Of a DNA stretch of 64,000 nt, positions 1-13,472 are shown in pieces; position 1 is the stretch's first letter, and every line of letters starts with the position of its first letter. The stretch lies in contig NC_084889.1 in the NCBI RefSeq assembly GCF_958979055.1, positions 7,098,261 through 7,162,260 of the forward strand, read 5' to 3'. This DNA is from Alnus glutinosa (lineage: Eukaryota; Streptophyta; Magnoliopsida; Fagales; Betulaceae). The translations under genes and the position numbers were made by a program. The notes beneath the pieces were generated by a model, which made no database searches, had not been told where the DNA came from, and worked only from the letters and a program-made list of their open reading frames with translations.

Positions 1-583
1 AAATAGCTTAGGGAAAAAAAAAACTAGTAAAAAAAACTAAACATAATCTATAGGGTCCAATAAAAACAATACTTGTGATCGTAGACTCTTTTTTCTAACA
101 ATTCCTGAAAGCACCAAATAACAATATTATGAGTCGAGCCAAACAATGGTGAAATCACAAATGATTAAACCATTTAACTTGTGATGCCAAAACAAATATT
201 GTGAATCCAAATGATTACAGAATAACCATTCAAAAAAATTGATTGTTGGTTAGAAGTCACTTAGAATAACCACTTAAAGAACCCAAACCATTTAACTTTT
301 TCTTTCGCATCTTCAGAGTCCTAAATCAAATTGAATTTTTAGTTAGAAGCCAACTAGAATATAGAAGAAAATTAAATGAATGGGGTATTTTAGATTTTTT
401 GTGTTAAAAGATGGGGCAAAACTAATAAAAAAAAGTTAAAAGGGGACACAAATAATATTTTGGGGGGACAAAAGTATCATTTTGGAAGGAGAAAATTATT
501 AAATAGGTATATTTAAGGATATTTTTAAACATTTTGGGGGGACATTCGTCCCAACCCCCACCCCATACGTGGGTCTGCCCCTG
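1..583. mobile_element. hAT-like non-autonomous element, right part (copy A)
   Basis: Matches 42,374..42,959 in copy B, where both ends are visible. It ends in tgcccctg followed by agagtgag (584..591), the same 8-bp target-site duplication as in B. The left ~205 bp lie before the window. No coding capacity is seen. Confidence 0.7.
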
Positions 584-591
584 AGAGTGAG

Positions 592-856
592 AAGCTCTTT
601 GGTAAGTAAGTGAGAAATGAAATATTTATTTGAATAGTAGTAAGAAGTGATTGATGTGATATAAAATTTGAAAATGTTTTATAAAAAAGTGAAAAAATTT
701 TATTTTGTAGTGAGTTTTTTTATTTGAATAGTAATAAAAAATTATTGATGTGATGTAAAAAGTGTAAAAAAGTTAGAATGTTTTTTATTTGATTTTTTTT
801 GGAATGAGTGAAATGGGAATTGAAAATTTTATAATGGGTTACCAAACAGTTTTTGA
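592..856. repeat. AT-rich MITE-like segment present only in copy A
   Basis: Copy B passes directly from the hAT TSD (42,967) to DNA matching about 857, so these ~265 bp are an insertion in A or a deletion in B. The text (tttgaatagtaataaaaa, attgatgtgatataaa) recurs at 34,630..34,800 and, diverged or inverted, at 34,280..34,440 and 1,640..1,730. This marks a dispersed family. No clear target-site duplication was found. Confidence 0.45.
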
Positions 857-1152
857 GTATGAGAGAGAGGATGTGACCAGGTGGTATTTGCAGTGGTGGA
901 TGGCGTTACCTGAAACTAACAGTAACTTGACAAGCTTTCAGCGGCAACTCAAATCAACCATTTGTTTCATAGTAGGTTCTTCCTCCTCTTCTTTTTCTCT
1001 TGTGGTTTGTATTTTCTTTGTTAAATGAGAGGTTATGCTCACTGTATATGGTTGTACTAAATTGTGGCCAAGGCTTCTAGGTCAGGCTTATGTTGACTGG
1101 GGATTATAGGTAGGCCCTCCTTCTCCTTATATAAGAGAGCAAACTAAAAAAT

Positions 1153-1245
1153 GATTTTCTTATAATTCTCACACAACTCCCTCTCATATTGTGTGAAACC
1201 CACGTATAAGGGAGAGTTGTGTGAGAGGAATTGTAAAGAAATCAC
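1153..1245. repeat. Short hairpin MITE shared by both copies
   Basis: The arms gatttt..cttataattctcac and gtgagaggaattgtaaagaaatc are imperfect inverted repeats around a short loop. The same hairpin is at 43,263..43,355. The rest of 857..1,790 is AT-rich intergenic DNA with no gene that I can see. Confidence 0.45.
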
Positions 1246-1876
1246 TTTTCTATTTGGTCTTATTTTCCTAAACTTGCAATATCACAGAGAGGGTGATTTA
1301 GACTCTATAGGGAGCATTAATGATTGAAAATATTTGTGAGCGTGGGATTAGTCAAAGTTAAGATGAAGTTTAGCAAGCTATTCTACTCCACATCACCTCT
1401 ACCATGCATTAGGTTTCTCAAAGCCCATCTATGGTGCCAAGCTACACAATGCATGGTTACCTTAAGTTTGACGAAAAGTTGATTGGATCACACCCTTAAC
1501 CACTAAATAACAATTTTTGTTCTTCTAACTTGAGACAACTCATATGATTGGTTCATGGTTGCATAAAGATCAGTAGTATGGAATTTATGGCCTCGTTTGG
1601 TAATTTCCTCCCCTCCTTTCTCTATTTTCACTTCTCCATAAATATATCAATTTCAAAATATTCTTAACTTTTTTTACTTTTTATATGACATCAATATTTT
1701 TTTATTACTATTTAAATAGAAAAGCCCACTAGCTACAATATATATATATATATATATCCTGGATGAATTAAATCATTTTATAAACCAAACCAACGTCAAT
1801 ACAACACTTCAAAACAACTGAACACCAAGACATCAAGGCAAAGCCTTGCACGCTGAAAACAGCACCACAACCCCAA

Positions 1877-2057
1877 CACTACAAAAAAAAGGGGAATTAT
1901 TGACGGTTTTAAAAACCGTCTATAAAAAAAAAAATTCTGGACGTTTTTTGGTAAAACCGTCGGGAAAAAAAATTCACAGACGGTTTACTAAAACCGTCAT
2001 TAAAAATACGGACGGTTTTATTAAAACCGTCCGAAATTATAGAATTCCCGACGGTTG
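1877..2057. mobile_element. CACTA-type MITE with gacggtttt palindromes, only in copy A
   Basis: Begins cactacaaaaaaaa after caa (1,874..1,876) and is followed by caa (2,058..2,060), a 3-bp target-site duplication. Copy B (about 44,085) has one uninterrupted caa at this place. It contains several short palindromes of the type gacggttttaaaaaccgtc. The right end (gacggttg) does not mirror the left end, so it is truncated or atypical. Confidence 0.6.
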
Positions 2058-2250
2058 CAACAAACTGACAAACCGGCCAGCAAACAAACACTCCAGAAAA
2101 CAAAGACTCAATTACAGAAAAGAGAAAAGATTCCATTTAGCCACAAGAGCCATTTGATTGTTAAGGCTCTTAAAATGCCCTGTAGCCATAATCTTCATTC
2201 TGACTTCCCAATGAATTCGAGCCAATGTTGCTTCCTCCGTCTGAGGGTAC

Positions 2251-2346
2251 GTTATTACTATGCAAAAGAGCGTTTCGTTACTGCCATAGGTGATACACGT
2301 TATTACTATGCAAAAGAGCGTTTCGTTACTGCCATAGGTGATACAC
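2251..2346. repeat. 48-bp tandem duplication in the LINE relic
   Basis: Two adjacent perfect 48-bp units, each beginning gttattactatgcaaaagag, at 2,251..2,298 and 2,299..2,346. Copy B has a single diverged unit near 44,280, so the duplication arose in copy A after the segmental duplication. Confidence 0.8.
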
Positions 2347-2640
2347 TACTGCAGCAAGACAAAGTCTCCCCAAGCATGATTGCAAACTTTTCCCCCGCAG
2401 CAATTTAGGACTCCAAATTTCAACATCAATATCCCAGCTAGTCGGAACATCATCAAAGGAACAATCACCATAATTCCCTTCCATATCCTACTACTGAAGC
2501 TGCAACTAAAAAGATATGGTCCTTGCTCTCCTGTTTAGCATAGCAGAACAAGCAAAGACTCGGACCCAATACTCCCGACAACACATCTTATGCCTGGTAA
2601 CAACATCCTTAAACACCGGCCATAAGAAGAATTAGTGCTT

Positions 2641-3853
2641 TGGGATAATTTTTTTTTTTTTTTTTTTTTTTAAAAAAAATTCTTTCAACTTTATATTACA
2701 TCAATCACATTTTACTATCACTACAAAAAGAAAAAAAATTCCTCCCCAAAAGAGAAGGGAGGGGGCTGCCAAAGGGGCCTATTTTTCGGCGTTACCCATG
2801 ACAACATTTGCACTGCAATACTCGCAGTTGTGCTGGAATAGTCTTGACTCATGAAGAAGAAATTCACGTGCCCCCTTTAAACTTGAAAGGACTTCGCCAT
2901 TTGACTTGTGAAATCCATGTCTCATCGGGCTTCTTGTGACTATTTGTATGGGCTTTGTGAGCTTGTCTATGACGTACACCTTGTTTTTGTTGCAACTACA
3001 AAAGAGACCCATCTACGCATGCATGTGCACTGTTCCTACTTCCCATGCGAAAGGATCACATCACATCACATCACATCACATCATCCATAATGCTGCACAC
3101 TACCATTAAGGCATTAATTTTGATATCCCTTGTCCACGACATAGATATCGATAATATAACATTTTAAGGTATTATCAACTCAAAATTAAGATTAATTTTA
3201 CCTATGAGTTTAGGTTCAATTATGCATGCGCATATTAATTAATCATTTACACTTGTAATATTTACACAATGTGGGATCCAAATTTTGTACTCACATCATG
3301 AAGACCCGATATATATCCTTTAAATAAGGGAATGCAATTTTGACTTTGCCTACAAACCCTAATATCATATCGCACTTTTTAATTAGAGGATGAAGACATT
3401 TTAGCCATTTCACAGACTCACGTGTTTCATCAAATATTTGACCTAAGCTCACACATCTAACATCTTATTAAAATTAGCCAACAAATAAACTGAACAATCT
3501 ATGAAAAGCGCAAACTTAGCTCGATAAAAGTTAATTTGTTTGTCTGTTTCTTCAACAAGTAGTCAAACTCAATCTTTATTTCGAGGCTTGTTTTGTAAGC
3601 AAGCTGATCAGCTCAAGGAACTTATCCTGTATAGGAATTCGGTCATCAATATGGGGCTCACGAAGAAGCAATATAATCTGAGTTAAATATTGTAAGTAAG
3701 GATTTCCATGGGCTTGAGAGAAACCAACAATTGATCAAACTTAAAAGTAACTATTTTGACACTAAATATTGCAAGTAAACTAATGATAATTATTAATTTA
3801 ACATTTTATGCTCTTTTTTGAAGCAATTTCTTTTTTTGAATTTTTTAAACTTA
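2641..3853. other. Intergenic DNA
   Basis: Contains a poly-T tract (2,650..2,670), a short cacat repeat (3,057..3,083) and AT-rich DNA. A 77-codon minus-strand frame at 2,779..3,012 is also open in copy B (44,766..44,999), but the two copies are too recent for that to show selection, and I do not recognise the protein. Confidence 0.5.
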
Positions 3854-4436
3854 TGCTCCGTTTGTTTCGACTTAAAATGTTTTTCGTCGTAAAATATTTT
3901 CAACGACATCATTTATTAGAAAAAATGATTTTTCTGGAAGTATTTTTCGGCGTTTGCATGGCTTGTACAAAAAATTCACCAATGGTGTAAAGTGGAATTC
4001 GGCAACCGTCGCCGGAATCCGGCAAGGTCCGACGCCAGATTCTAGCAAATTGGAATCAGCAGAAATTTTCAAATTCTAGCCTGTTTTGCTGGATTTCGGT
4101 GGCAGTTGTTGGATTTCGGCTACCATCGCCGAAATCTGACCAATGCCGCTAGATTTCGACAATCGGATACTAAAATTTGGGGATCTTCGGTGGTAGAGTT
4201 GGGTTAAACCAACAAACTCTAGTGCTCGGCGGTGGCGGATTCCCACAAATGTGCGTTTAATAATGAAAAGTTTAAATCCAAAAAACGATTTACGGTTTTG
4301 AAAATCGTAAATCGTTTTCTAAAAATTAAAGTAGCTTTTACGGTCAAATTAAAAATAATTTCTATTGACCATTATTTTCGCTCCTACTAAATACCGGAAA
4401 ATGCATAAAACATTTTACGCAAAAACAAACGGGGCA
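3854..4436. mobile_element. PIF/Harbinger-like MITE, copy A
   Basis: Flanked by TTA (3,851..3,853 and 4,437..4,439). Termini tgctccgtttgtttcgactt and, inverted, tgccccgtttgtttttgcg are imperfect inverted repeats. The 3-bp TTA target-site duplication is typical of PIF/Harbinger elements. The interior contains repeated cgccggaatcc-like stretches and no coding frame of note. The same element in copy B is at 45,819..46,417. Confidence 0.7.
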
Positions 4437-4439
4437 TTA

Positions 4440-6486
4440 TATGGTTTTTATTTTTGAAAGAACAAAGCTAAGATGGGTTTTGAACTTGGATATGATTTGA
4501 AATTGAGATCGGATTGGCTAGCTAGTGAAGCAAACCGAGCTAAGTCAAGCTCAAACTAGTTGAATTTTTTACATGCTCAAATTTAATATGTGAATGAACT
4601 CAAGTCGAACTCAAGCTGAGTGTAGAAACACCATTAGTTTAATCAAGCAGAATTTTTAGTTATCTAATATTTATTTGGTTTGGTTCGATTATAACTCTAA
4701 TAAATATCCTAACGAGCCACACCTCCATTAAATTACATGAAAATGTGAGATTTTATAGAATTCACTTACCTCGATCGGTAAGCTGGCGGACTGCCCGAAA
4801 TTTGTTAGGCAACTGAGAATTACTAAAAATCCAAACATTGCCTTTTGTTGTTAGAACAAATTGATTGTTAGTTTTGTTTAGTTTTTGTTCTTTCATAGAA
4901 CAATTCCAAGATCCAGTAATTGTGCCCACGAATGTCGGATCCTTGGCTACAAAATACGAGGACCCATGCATAAAGCCTAAAGGTTATCGTTTTGCCACGA
5001 CACACAGCCGTGTGTTAGGGCGGGAAGCCAGGGGAGTAGCGTGTTTGCCCATTCTACGAGGTCCTACTGATCACGTGCACATCCCATGTGTGCCTGCACA
5101 CTTTCCTAGTAAAACACAAATCCTGATTGATTCACTATATAGTAGTGATGTACTGACGTAATGGGAAAGGCAGCAAGATATATTATTGCTACATTGTGGA
5201 ATGTAGCGACGTCCAATTCTTTCTTTGCTCAAATCAATTGGTCTATTATTGGACGCAAATGGATATATATAATGCAAATCAGAATGTCCATGGTTTCATG
5301 GAAAATTTGGAGCTGAAAAAGAAAGTTTTAGGACGGTTGAATTGCAATTTGCATGTACCTAAGAGTTCGTTTGATTTTCGTTTGATGATCGCTTGAGTGA
5401 GATTGCGACGGTTTGTCGTTTGATCTCACCCGATAATTGCTTAAGTGAGATATTACGAGGGCAAACAAAAACTTTGCTAGACGTTCACTCAATCTTGACA
5501 TGATTGAGAATATGACAAGAATAGTACGTTCTAAACTCACCCTTTGTAGCCTCAACCAAGAGATCGACCACGTAAGAACAACATATATAAATAGTTCTAA
5601 TGAAGTATCTATTGAAAATTAAGGATGAGGCGAGATAGTGTCAATCATTTGGTTAATGGAAAAAGATCCTCTTCATTACAAATGGATAATTCTACTCCTC
5701 TAATATAAAAGATCGGCTTCTCCCCTTTCAAATGAAATGGAGATAAACCATTTCCTTAGTCAATACGGAAGCTTTAGGTCCATGTATATACAAACAAAAA
5801 ACTTTATGGCCATGTTTCAAGAGTTTGGCAAATGAAGTATAAGTTGAAGTAACCCCCACGGGGCCCACCGTTGATCTTGATTCTCTAGCAGCACTATGCC
5901 GGCTTACAATAATAGATATACTCGATCTATACTAATATTAAGTAGTACTTCAATGTACAATTATTAATTATTTTTAAATTCGATACAGCACTTAAAAAGC
6001 ATATATGCGTCTTGGTAACGAGTGCGCACGAGCCATCTGCTTTGTAATCCGTTTCCTAGACCTAGATTGACGTGTATCTAGCAAGTTTTGTTTTAGGTTT
6101 TGGTGTAATTGGAATGAAAATGAGGTCCCTCATAGGAGAATGTTATTCCTGGCACAAATTACAATATTTCTTCCACTTAATTTTTATTTTCAATGAGATA
6201 GTCAAACATTACAAACAACAAAAATAAAAGTACACGACATGCATGTCAAATAAGAGGCCACAAAAATGCTATCGCGAGGATCTTTATCACTGTCAAGGAG
6301 CCAAGAAGGAGATCTAATAAGAGATATGGCCCAGTTTTAAATTTGTGGAAAAGTCGTCAGTTAAACTGATGGTAGCGGTTGAGTTATGTGGTGAACAGGA
6401 AAGTTTGCACCTTAAAAGAATCTTGATGGCAGTCCAACTCTCAAAGGAGTTGAAGATAGCAAGTATATAAGAAATATAGAAAACTT
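4440..6486. other. Intergenic DNA, copy A
   Basis: AT-rich DNA shared with copy B. I see no credible gene. The open frames here (for example 4,762..4,971 on the minus strand) lack family features. Confidence 0.5.
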
Positions 6487-7655
6487 CACTTATAGTTTTT
6501 AATATTTCATTACTTTTTTAATTAGGGTATTTATCTTTAAAAAATATTAATTTAAGATATTTATCTTTCATTATTTTTTTTTGTTTTTGTTTAATTTCAA
6601 CTTTCCGTTAAAATTTTTTTCTAAATTTTAAGTTGGGTAGTATCTTTGGTATTGAGAAGAGTGGTCGTAAGAGGTAAGGCCATTTTCTTTTTATTTTATT
6701 TTTGGAGGCTAAAATCTAGTGTAATGGGGTGTAGGATAGATTTTGTGAGTCTACTCTAAAGGGGAATAATCAAGTGTGTCAGACAACAAAGAAAAAATTG
6801 TGAGCTTAATTGGAAAACAAATCGGGGCGGCCCGTGGTGCGCATGGCTGCTGGTGGCGTCGCGTTCTTGACGGCGTGGAGTAGATCGGCAGCCTATGATT
6901 AAGAATTTGGTGTTCGTGTTTGAAACCGGCAGAAGTTGGCAGTGCGTCGAACATGAAAAACAAACACTAAAAATTCAGGGTGGCTCGTGGCAGCGCATGA
7001 GAAGTCTTCTGGGCATGTAGTCTCCACCGACGAGTAGATCGTCCATCTTTGATCCTAGATCTGGTGTTCACGGCAGAAAAGCACTGACCGAAGCGACGAG
7101 TGATGGCCTGGCCTCTGCGTGGAGGGGGTGCTCTCCTGGGAAAAAAACATTGTTTGGTGTATGAGGGCGCGATGGACGTTCCTGGTATACCAAACACAGA
7201 AACTTGGTTTTGATACCATGTTAAAAAAAATTGGAGAATTTTGAATAAAATACTATATTTTTGTTTGTCTTAAACTGTGTACAAGAGTGGCCTATTTATA
7301 GTTGAATAAATTAATCTATATAAGTAAACTTAAATCGACTTATATAAGGAAACATAAATTGACCTAGACTAGGAAATATAAAGCAGACAATTAATGTAGA
7401 GAATAAATCAAACAAGGTAAATTAGACATATACGGTAAATGCCAAAATATATTTTAGCAGGTATTTTTACAAATTCTATTAAATTTTGACCAACACCTAA
7501 ATCCTTTCAATTTTTTTTCCCCCCTAAAAAAGGAGGGGTATTTTGAGAATTTTAACAAGATTTAACAGAAAATTTTAATGGAGGGTTGAAATTGAAAAAA
7601 ATTGAAAGATGGATACCCTAAATTGACAGATCAGAGGTTATAAGTGAAGTTTTTC
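6487..7655 (-). mobile_element. Copia-type LTR and internal relic nested inside an inverted-repeat element
   Basis: On the minus strand an LTR of about 277 bp (7,219..7,495) begins tgttggtc and ends ttaaca. It has a TATA box (ctataaatagg near 7,295) and is followed at once by tggtatca (7,211..7,218), the usual primer-binding start of plant Copia elements. Only about 550 bp of GC-rich internal DNA follows. The segment is bracketed by ~150-bp inverted repeats (6,487..6,640 and 7,510..7,655), which share text with another inverted-repeat element at 38,920..39,300. Copy B has the same nest. Confidence 0.55.
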
Positions 7656-7659
7656 CCTA

Positions 7660-9794
<2,135 letters not shown>

Positions 9795-9799
9795 GACTG

Positions 9800-11277
9800 T
9801 GATGCGTGCTTTTTGATGGAATTGATGAATAATGGAGGAATGTAAAAATGGAATGGAAAATATGTTGATAATGAACTCCAATTAATGGCTGGAGACATAT
9901 CCTAAGTGAATCCACTTAGGGTTGGAAACAAACCACAAGACAAAAGTCTATTTCTTTTCTTTCCTTTCATTAAGGACCAAATGGTCTTTAAATAGAAATA
10001 CAAATACTATTAATAATTAACTACTATAAACATAAGCAATAACATTTCTATTAACTTAACAACTCTTAAGATAAAGATAGTAAGATAATCTAATTGGAAA
10101 GATAAAGATAATATCTCATCACTAATGAGATAGAAATCAACTTGAATTAATCCAAGTATTAGGATTGGAGAAAGATTCCTCTCAATTCTGTCCCCTTGAC
10201 AGGACACTTGTCCTCAAGGTCGAAATAATTTTGCAGCTTTGCTTTTCTCCTATGGATTTCTTCAAGTACACCTTCTGAGAAGAAGGATAGACCCTTGAAT
10301 CTCAATGGCAGATGTTGATCTGGGTGTTAGGGAGTCGGCCTTTGACGGCGGAATTCCACACATGGTAGCAATCTCTAGTGGAGAGGTCGGATTTGTGCCG
10401 GTTTGGCCAACGGTGATTCTGTGGGGGTTTTGCTGTTGATGTTGGTGCCGGTGGGCGGACTGGGTGTCGTGTGCACTTGTTTGTGTCCTTGATCATAGTT
10501 TGGGTAGGCATGGAAAGGTGGTGGTGTTGCAAATGCAGGTGGTACGCCTGATTGCAAAAATTGGGTGGACTTTGGCGATGGAATATGCACCGTGTTGTAC
10601 CATGAAGTTTCGCCCTTGGTTTTTGGCAAATTCTTGATAACCTCGTGAAAGGAACGTTCTAGTCCTTTGATGGAATTTTGGGAATTTTCCTTATTAGTCT
10701 TGCATAGGCCCCCTGAAAAACCCTCATTGAGAGAGCTTGCAATATTCTCCAACGACTTTTCCAAATCATCGAACCGCTTCGTATTCTCTTCGGCAAGCTT
10801 TTGAATGGCAAGTTCAAGCTTCCCAATTGAGTCCATGTTGGTCGACATGCTCTGATACCGATTGATGCGTGCTTTCTGATGGAATGGATGATAATGGAGG
10901 AATGTGAAAATGGAATGGAAAATATGTTGATAATGAACTCCAATTAATGGCTAGAGACAGATCCAAAGTGAATCCAATTAGGGTTGAAAACAAACCACAA
11001 GACAAAAGTCTATTTTTTTCCCTTTCATTAAAGACCAAATGGTCTTTAAATAAAAATAAAAATACTATTGATAATTAACTACTATAAAAATAAGCAATAA
11101 CATTTCTATTAACTTAACAACTCTTAAGATAAACCAACTAGAAATATAAAGATAATAAGATAATCTAATTGGAAAGATAAAGATAGTATAAAGATAAAGA
11201 TAATATCTCATCACTAACGAGATAGAGATCGGCTTGAATTAATCCAAGTATTAGGATTTGAAGAAAGACTCCTATCA
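9800..11277 (-). mobile_element. Small non-autonomous LTR retrotransposon, only in copy A
   Basis: Two direct LTRs (9,800..10,184 and 10,863..11,277; tga..tca ends) flank a 678-bp interior. The element is bounded by gactg on both sides (9,795..9,799 and 11,278..11,282), a 5-bp target-site duplication. Read on the minus strand, the right LTR is the 5' LTR. It is followed by cggtatcagagc (10,849..10,860), one base off the initiator-methionine tRNA primer site. A gag-like frame follows, and near the other LTR a purine-rich stretch (caaggggacag). No protease, reverse transcriptase or integrase is present. The LTRs differ by substitutions and indels, so it is not very young. Confidence 0.85.
10375..10848 (-). 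CDS. Truncated gag-like protein of the LTR element
   Basis: A 157-codon frame beginning immediately after the primer-binding site, the usual place for gag. The N-terminal part is charged and helix-prone (M-S-T-N-M-D-S-I-G-K-L followed by E/K-rich residues), like the start of many plant retrotransposon gag proteins. The C-terminal half is rich in Pro and Thr and then stops. There is no zinc knuckle. It is a remnant supporting, at most, mobilisation in trans. Recognition rests on position and composition, not on a diagnostic domain. Confidence 0.5.
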   Translation of the reverse strand: MSTNMDSIGKLELAIQKLAEENTKRFDDLEKSLENIASSLNEGFSGGLCKTNKENSQNSIKGLERSFHEVIKNLPKTKGETSWYNTVHIPSPKSTQFLQSGVPPAFATPPPFHAYPNYDQGHKQVHTTPSPPTGTNINSKTPTESPLAKPAQIRPLH

Positions 11278-11282
11278 GACTG

Positions 11283-12659
11283 GGACAACCATAGTGAATT
11301 GGAAGTCACCTAAACAAACGCGACCCAATAATGATCATAAACAAATAAATGGAATACTGCATGGTGCTGAGATGATGGAGAAAACCTCAGGAGAAATATC
11401 TGTGCGTACAAAACACTCAACTGAAATGATCATTAACTTTTCCGTTTAAAAGAATTTGACTAGATATATACATTAGTTTTCTTTTCTGGATCAGTAAGAA
11501 CTTATCGAAAAACTTCAACAAAAAACAAAAAAAGAAAAAATCTACAAACAACCCCTGGTTAAAAATCAAGATCGCGCGCACTTTAATATTATAAAAATTT
11601 TGTTTGTATCTGTAATTATATAATTTTATAGCATGTGATTATGATTTTACAGAATTTTATGCTTACCGATTTATAAAAAAAAAAAAGAAAAGAAAAAAAT
11701 AACAAAAAAAAGAGTTTTATGCTCGTGATCTTTAATTAATGAAACACTGAAATCTTTAGTTAAAAAAAAAAAATCTCCTGTGAGCTTCGACTCCCTAAAG
11801 TCCTTACCTCTATGGACTATGAGTAGGCCCTAAGCCAATTAGACCAAATGGAATGGTCCTTATCCAAGTAATTAAATAAACCAAATTCCATTGCATGAGA
11901 CGACTAACAGGGAAGAAAATTTGAAAGCCATTAAGATTTCCAAGTCTTAGGAAAGGCTATTTGATTTATTATTTTTACCATGACTTCGAGAATCATTATA
12001 AAATTAACGAGGAACGTCTTTATCATATCATAACTTTTTTGGATTTTCGTCTTCAGGTAATCGTCAAGAAATTTCTGCTCAACCTCAAGGAACTTATTTC
12101 ATTAAACTTAATTTAGGAAGGATCGAGGAAGGATAGTTGAAGAAATATTGTCTTATTATAATTTTTTGCCTTTCCAAGATCAATAAAGATGATTTCTCCA
12201 ACCAAATTTCTTGTTTTTTAATGATATATATATACAGATGGTACATAGTTTATTAAAAAAAGAAGAAGAAGAATTTAACACCTAAAGTTTCTAAAGAAAT
12301 GGCTTTTCAGTCACTCATTGGGTTGTAAAATATATTCGAACTTCAACCATTGGCTTGACTCATCTTTCTCACCAATGTCATCACCATGCTTGACTGACCT
12401 TCCGCGATCCCTCACGACTAACGAGGAGGAATTAAATCTTTATTTATTATTAGGGTTTATACGAAATTCTCTCTCATTCGCTCCTAGCCCCCCAACTTAA
12501 GGAATCGTACATATATATTTTCTCGATTATAACTAAGTCTTCTAAGTCAGTGCGTGCTATCATTTTAATATTTAAGAACTTCGTTCGGCCATCATCAATT
12601 TCCTTCCTTCTCAGTTCAAGGCTTATATAGCTCACGCATGCGCTCTGGGGTGGAATCAG

Positions 12660-12691
<32 letters not shown>

Positions 12692-13388
12692 TTTAAGTCC
12701 AAATTAACCTATATAAATAAATAAGCACATAGATGTATATAGTTTCTCCATGTGTCTATTTGCATGTTTTATATAAAATAAAAGTAAAAGTTCTTAAATT
12801 TAATTTCATATTAAGTCATAAGTCATAAATGTGTACAAAAGATATTTGTCATAATTACTCATACAACAATTGGCCATAAAGTATAAGAGTAAAAATTAGT
12901 CTTATAAGGGGTTAGAAACTATATATTTGATGGGGCTAGAATATAAAAAGTAATATTTTAATCTAAAAGCGTTTTAAAAAAAATTGGGATCGCCGAAGAC
13001 CTAAGATGGTCTTAGGTTTGCCTCGAGTAATTCTACAAGAAAAAATGTTAGAACTCCTTCTAGTGTCATTTCAGGGTCCTTCTATGCTGACATGGCATCT
13101 TTTTTTTTTTTTTTTTTTTTTTTTTACTAAAAAAGGAGAGAAAAATTAAGTTATAGTTTTTTTTATTAAAATAGGGTGCCATATCAGCATAGAAGGACAC
13201 CAGATCGAAGGAGTTTTAGCATTTCTTTTCAACGAGTTTTTCTTGTATCCATTTAATAGTGATGTGACTTTTTAATTACCATTTCATAAAAAAGAGTCTA
13301 ATGACAAAAATTACATCATTATTGGATGAAGACTAAAAAAAAAAATAAAAATTTCTAGCAATATTACTCGTCTGCCCTGCATGCACTC
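11283..13388. other. Intergenic DNA upstream of CYP78A copy A
   Basis: AT-rich with poly-A/T tracts. A hairpin element at 13,046..13,226 pairs gttagaactccttc and its flank with an inverted copy around a poly-T loop; copy B has it at about 53,121..53,292. No gene seen. From about 11,441 the sequence is again shared with copy B. Confidence 0.5.
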
Positions 13389-13398
13389 CTATTTAAAC
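13389..13398 (+). promoter_or_regulatory. TATA-like box of CYP78A copy A
   Basis: ctatttaaac lies about 75 bp before the start codon. It is followed by a pyrimidine-rich CT-repeat leader (13,436..13,468) typical of plant 5' UTRs. The same arrangement precedes the copy B gene. Confidence 0.5.
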
Positions 13399-13472
13399 CA
13401 AGCAAACTTTCCCTCTTGATCACCATCATCCCTCCAAGTCTCTCTCCCATTCTCTCTCTCTCTCTCTTCGCT

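Larger units (their letters stand above)
1790..2640 (-). pseudogene. LINE reverse-transcriptase zinc-binding (zf-RVT) relic, copy A
   Basis: On the minus strand the DNA matches the cleaner relic at 44,287..44,600. There a C-x-x-C ... H-x-x-F-x-C pattern followed by an R-I-W motif is readable, as in the zf-RVT domain downstream of plant LINE reverse transcriptases. In copy A it is broken by frameshifts, a 48-bp tandem duplication and a MITE. It is non-functional. The family is known; assigning this relic to it is inference from the short motif. Confidence 0.55.

Noticed and set aside
2779-3012. 77-codon minus-strand frame also open in copy B
   Set aside because: Conservation between copies this similar is uninformative, and the protein matches nothing I recognise. 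Left as intergenic.
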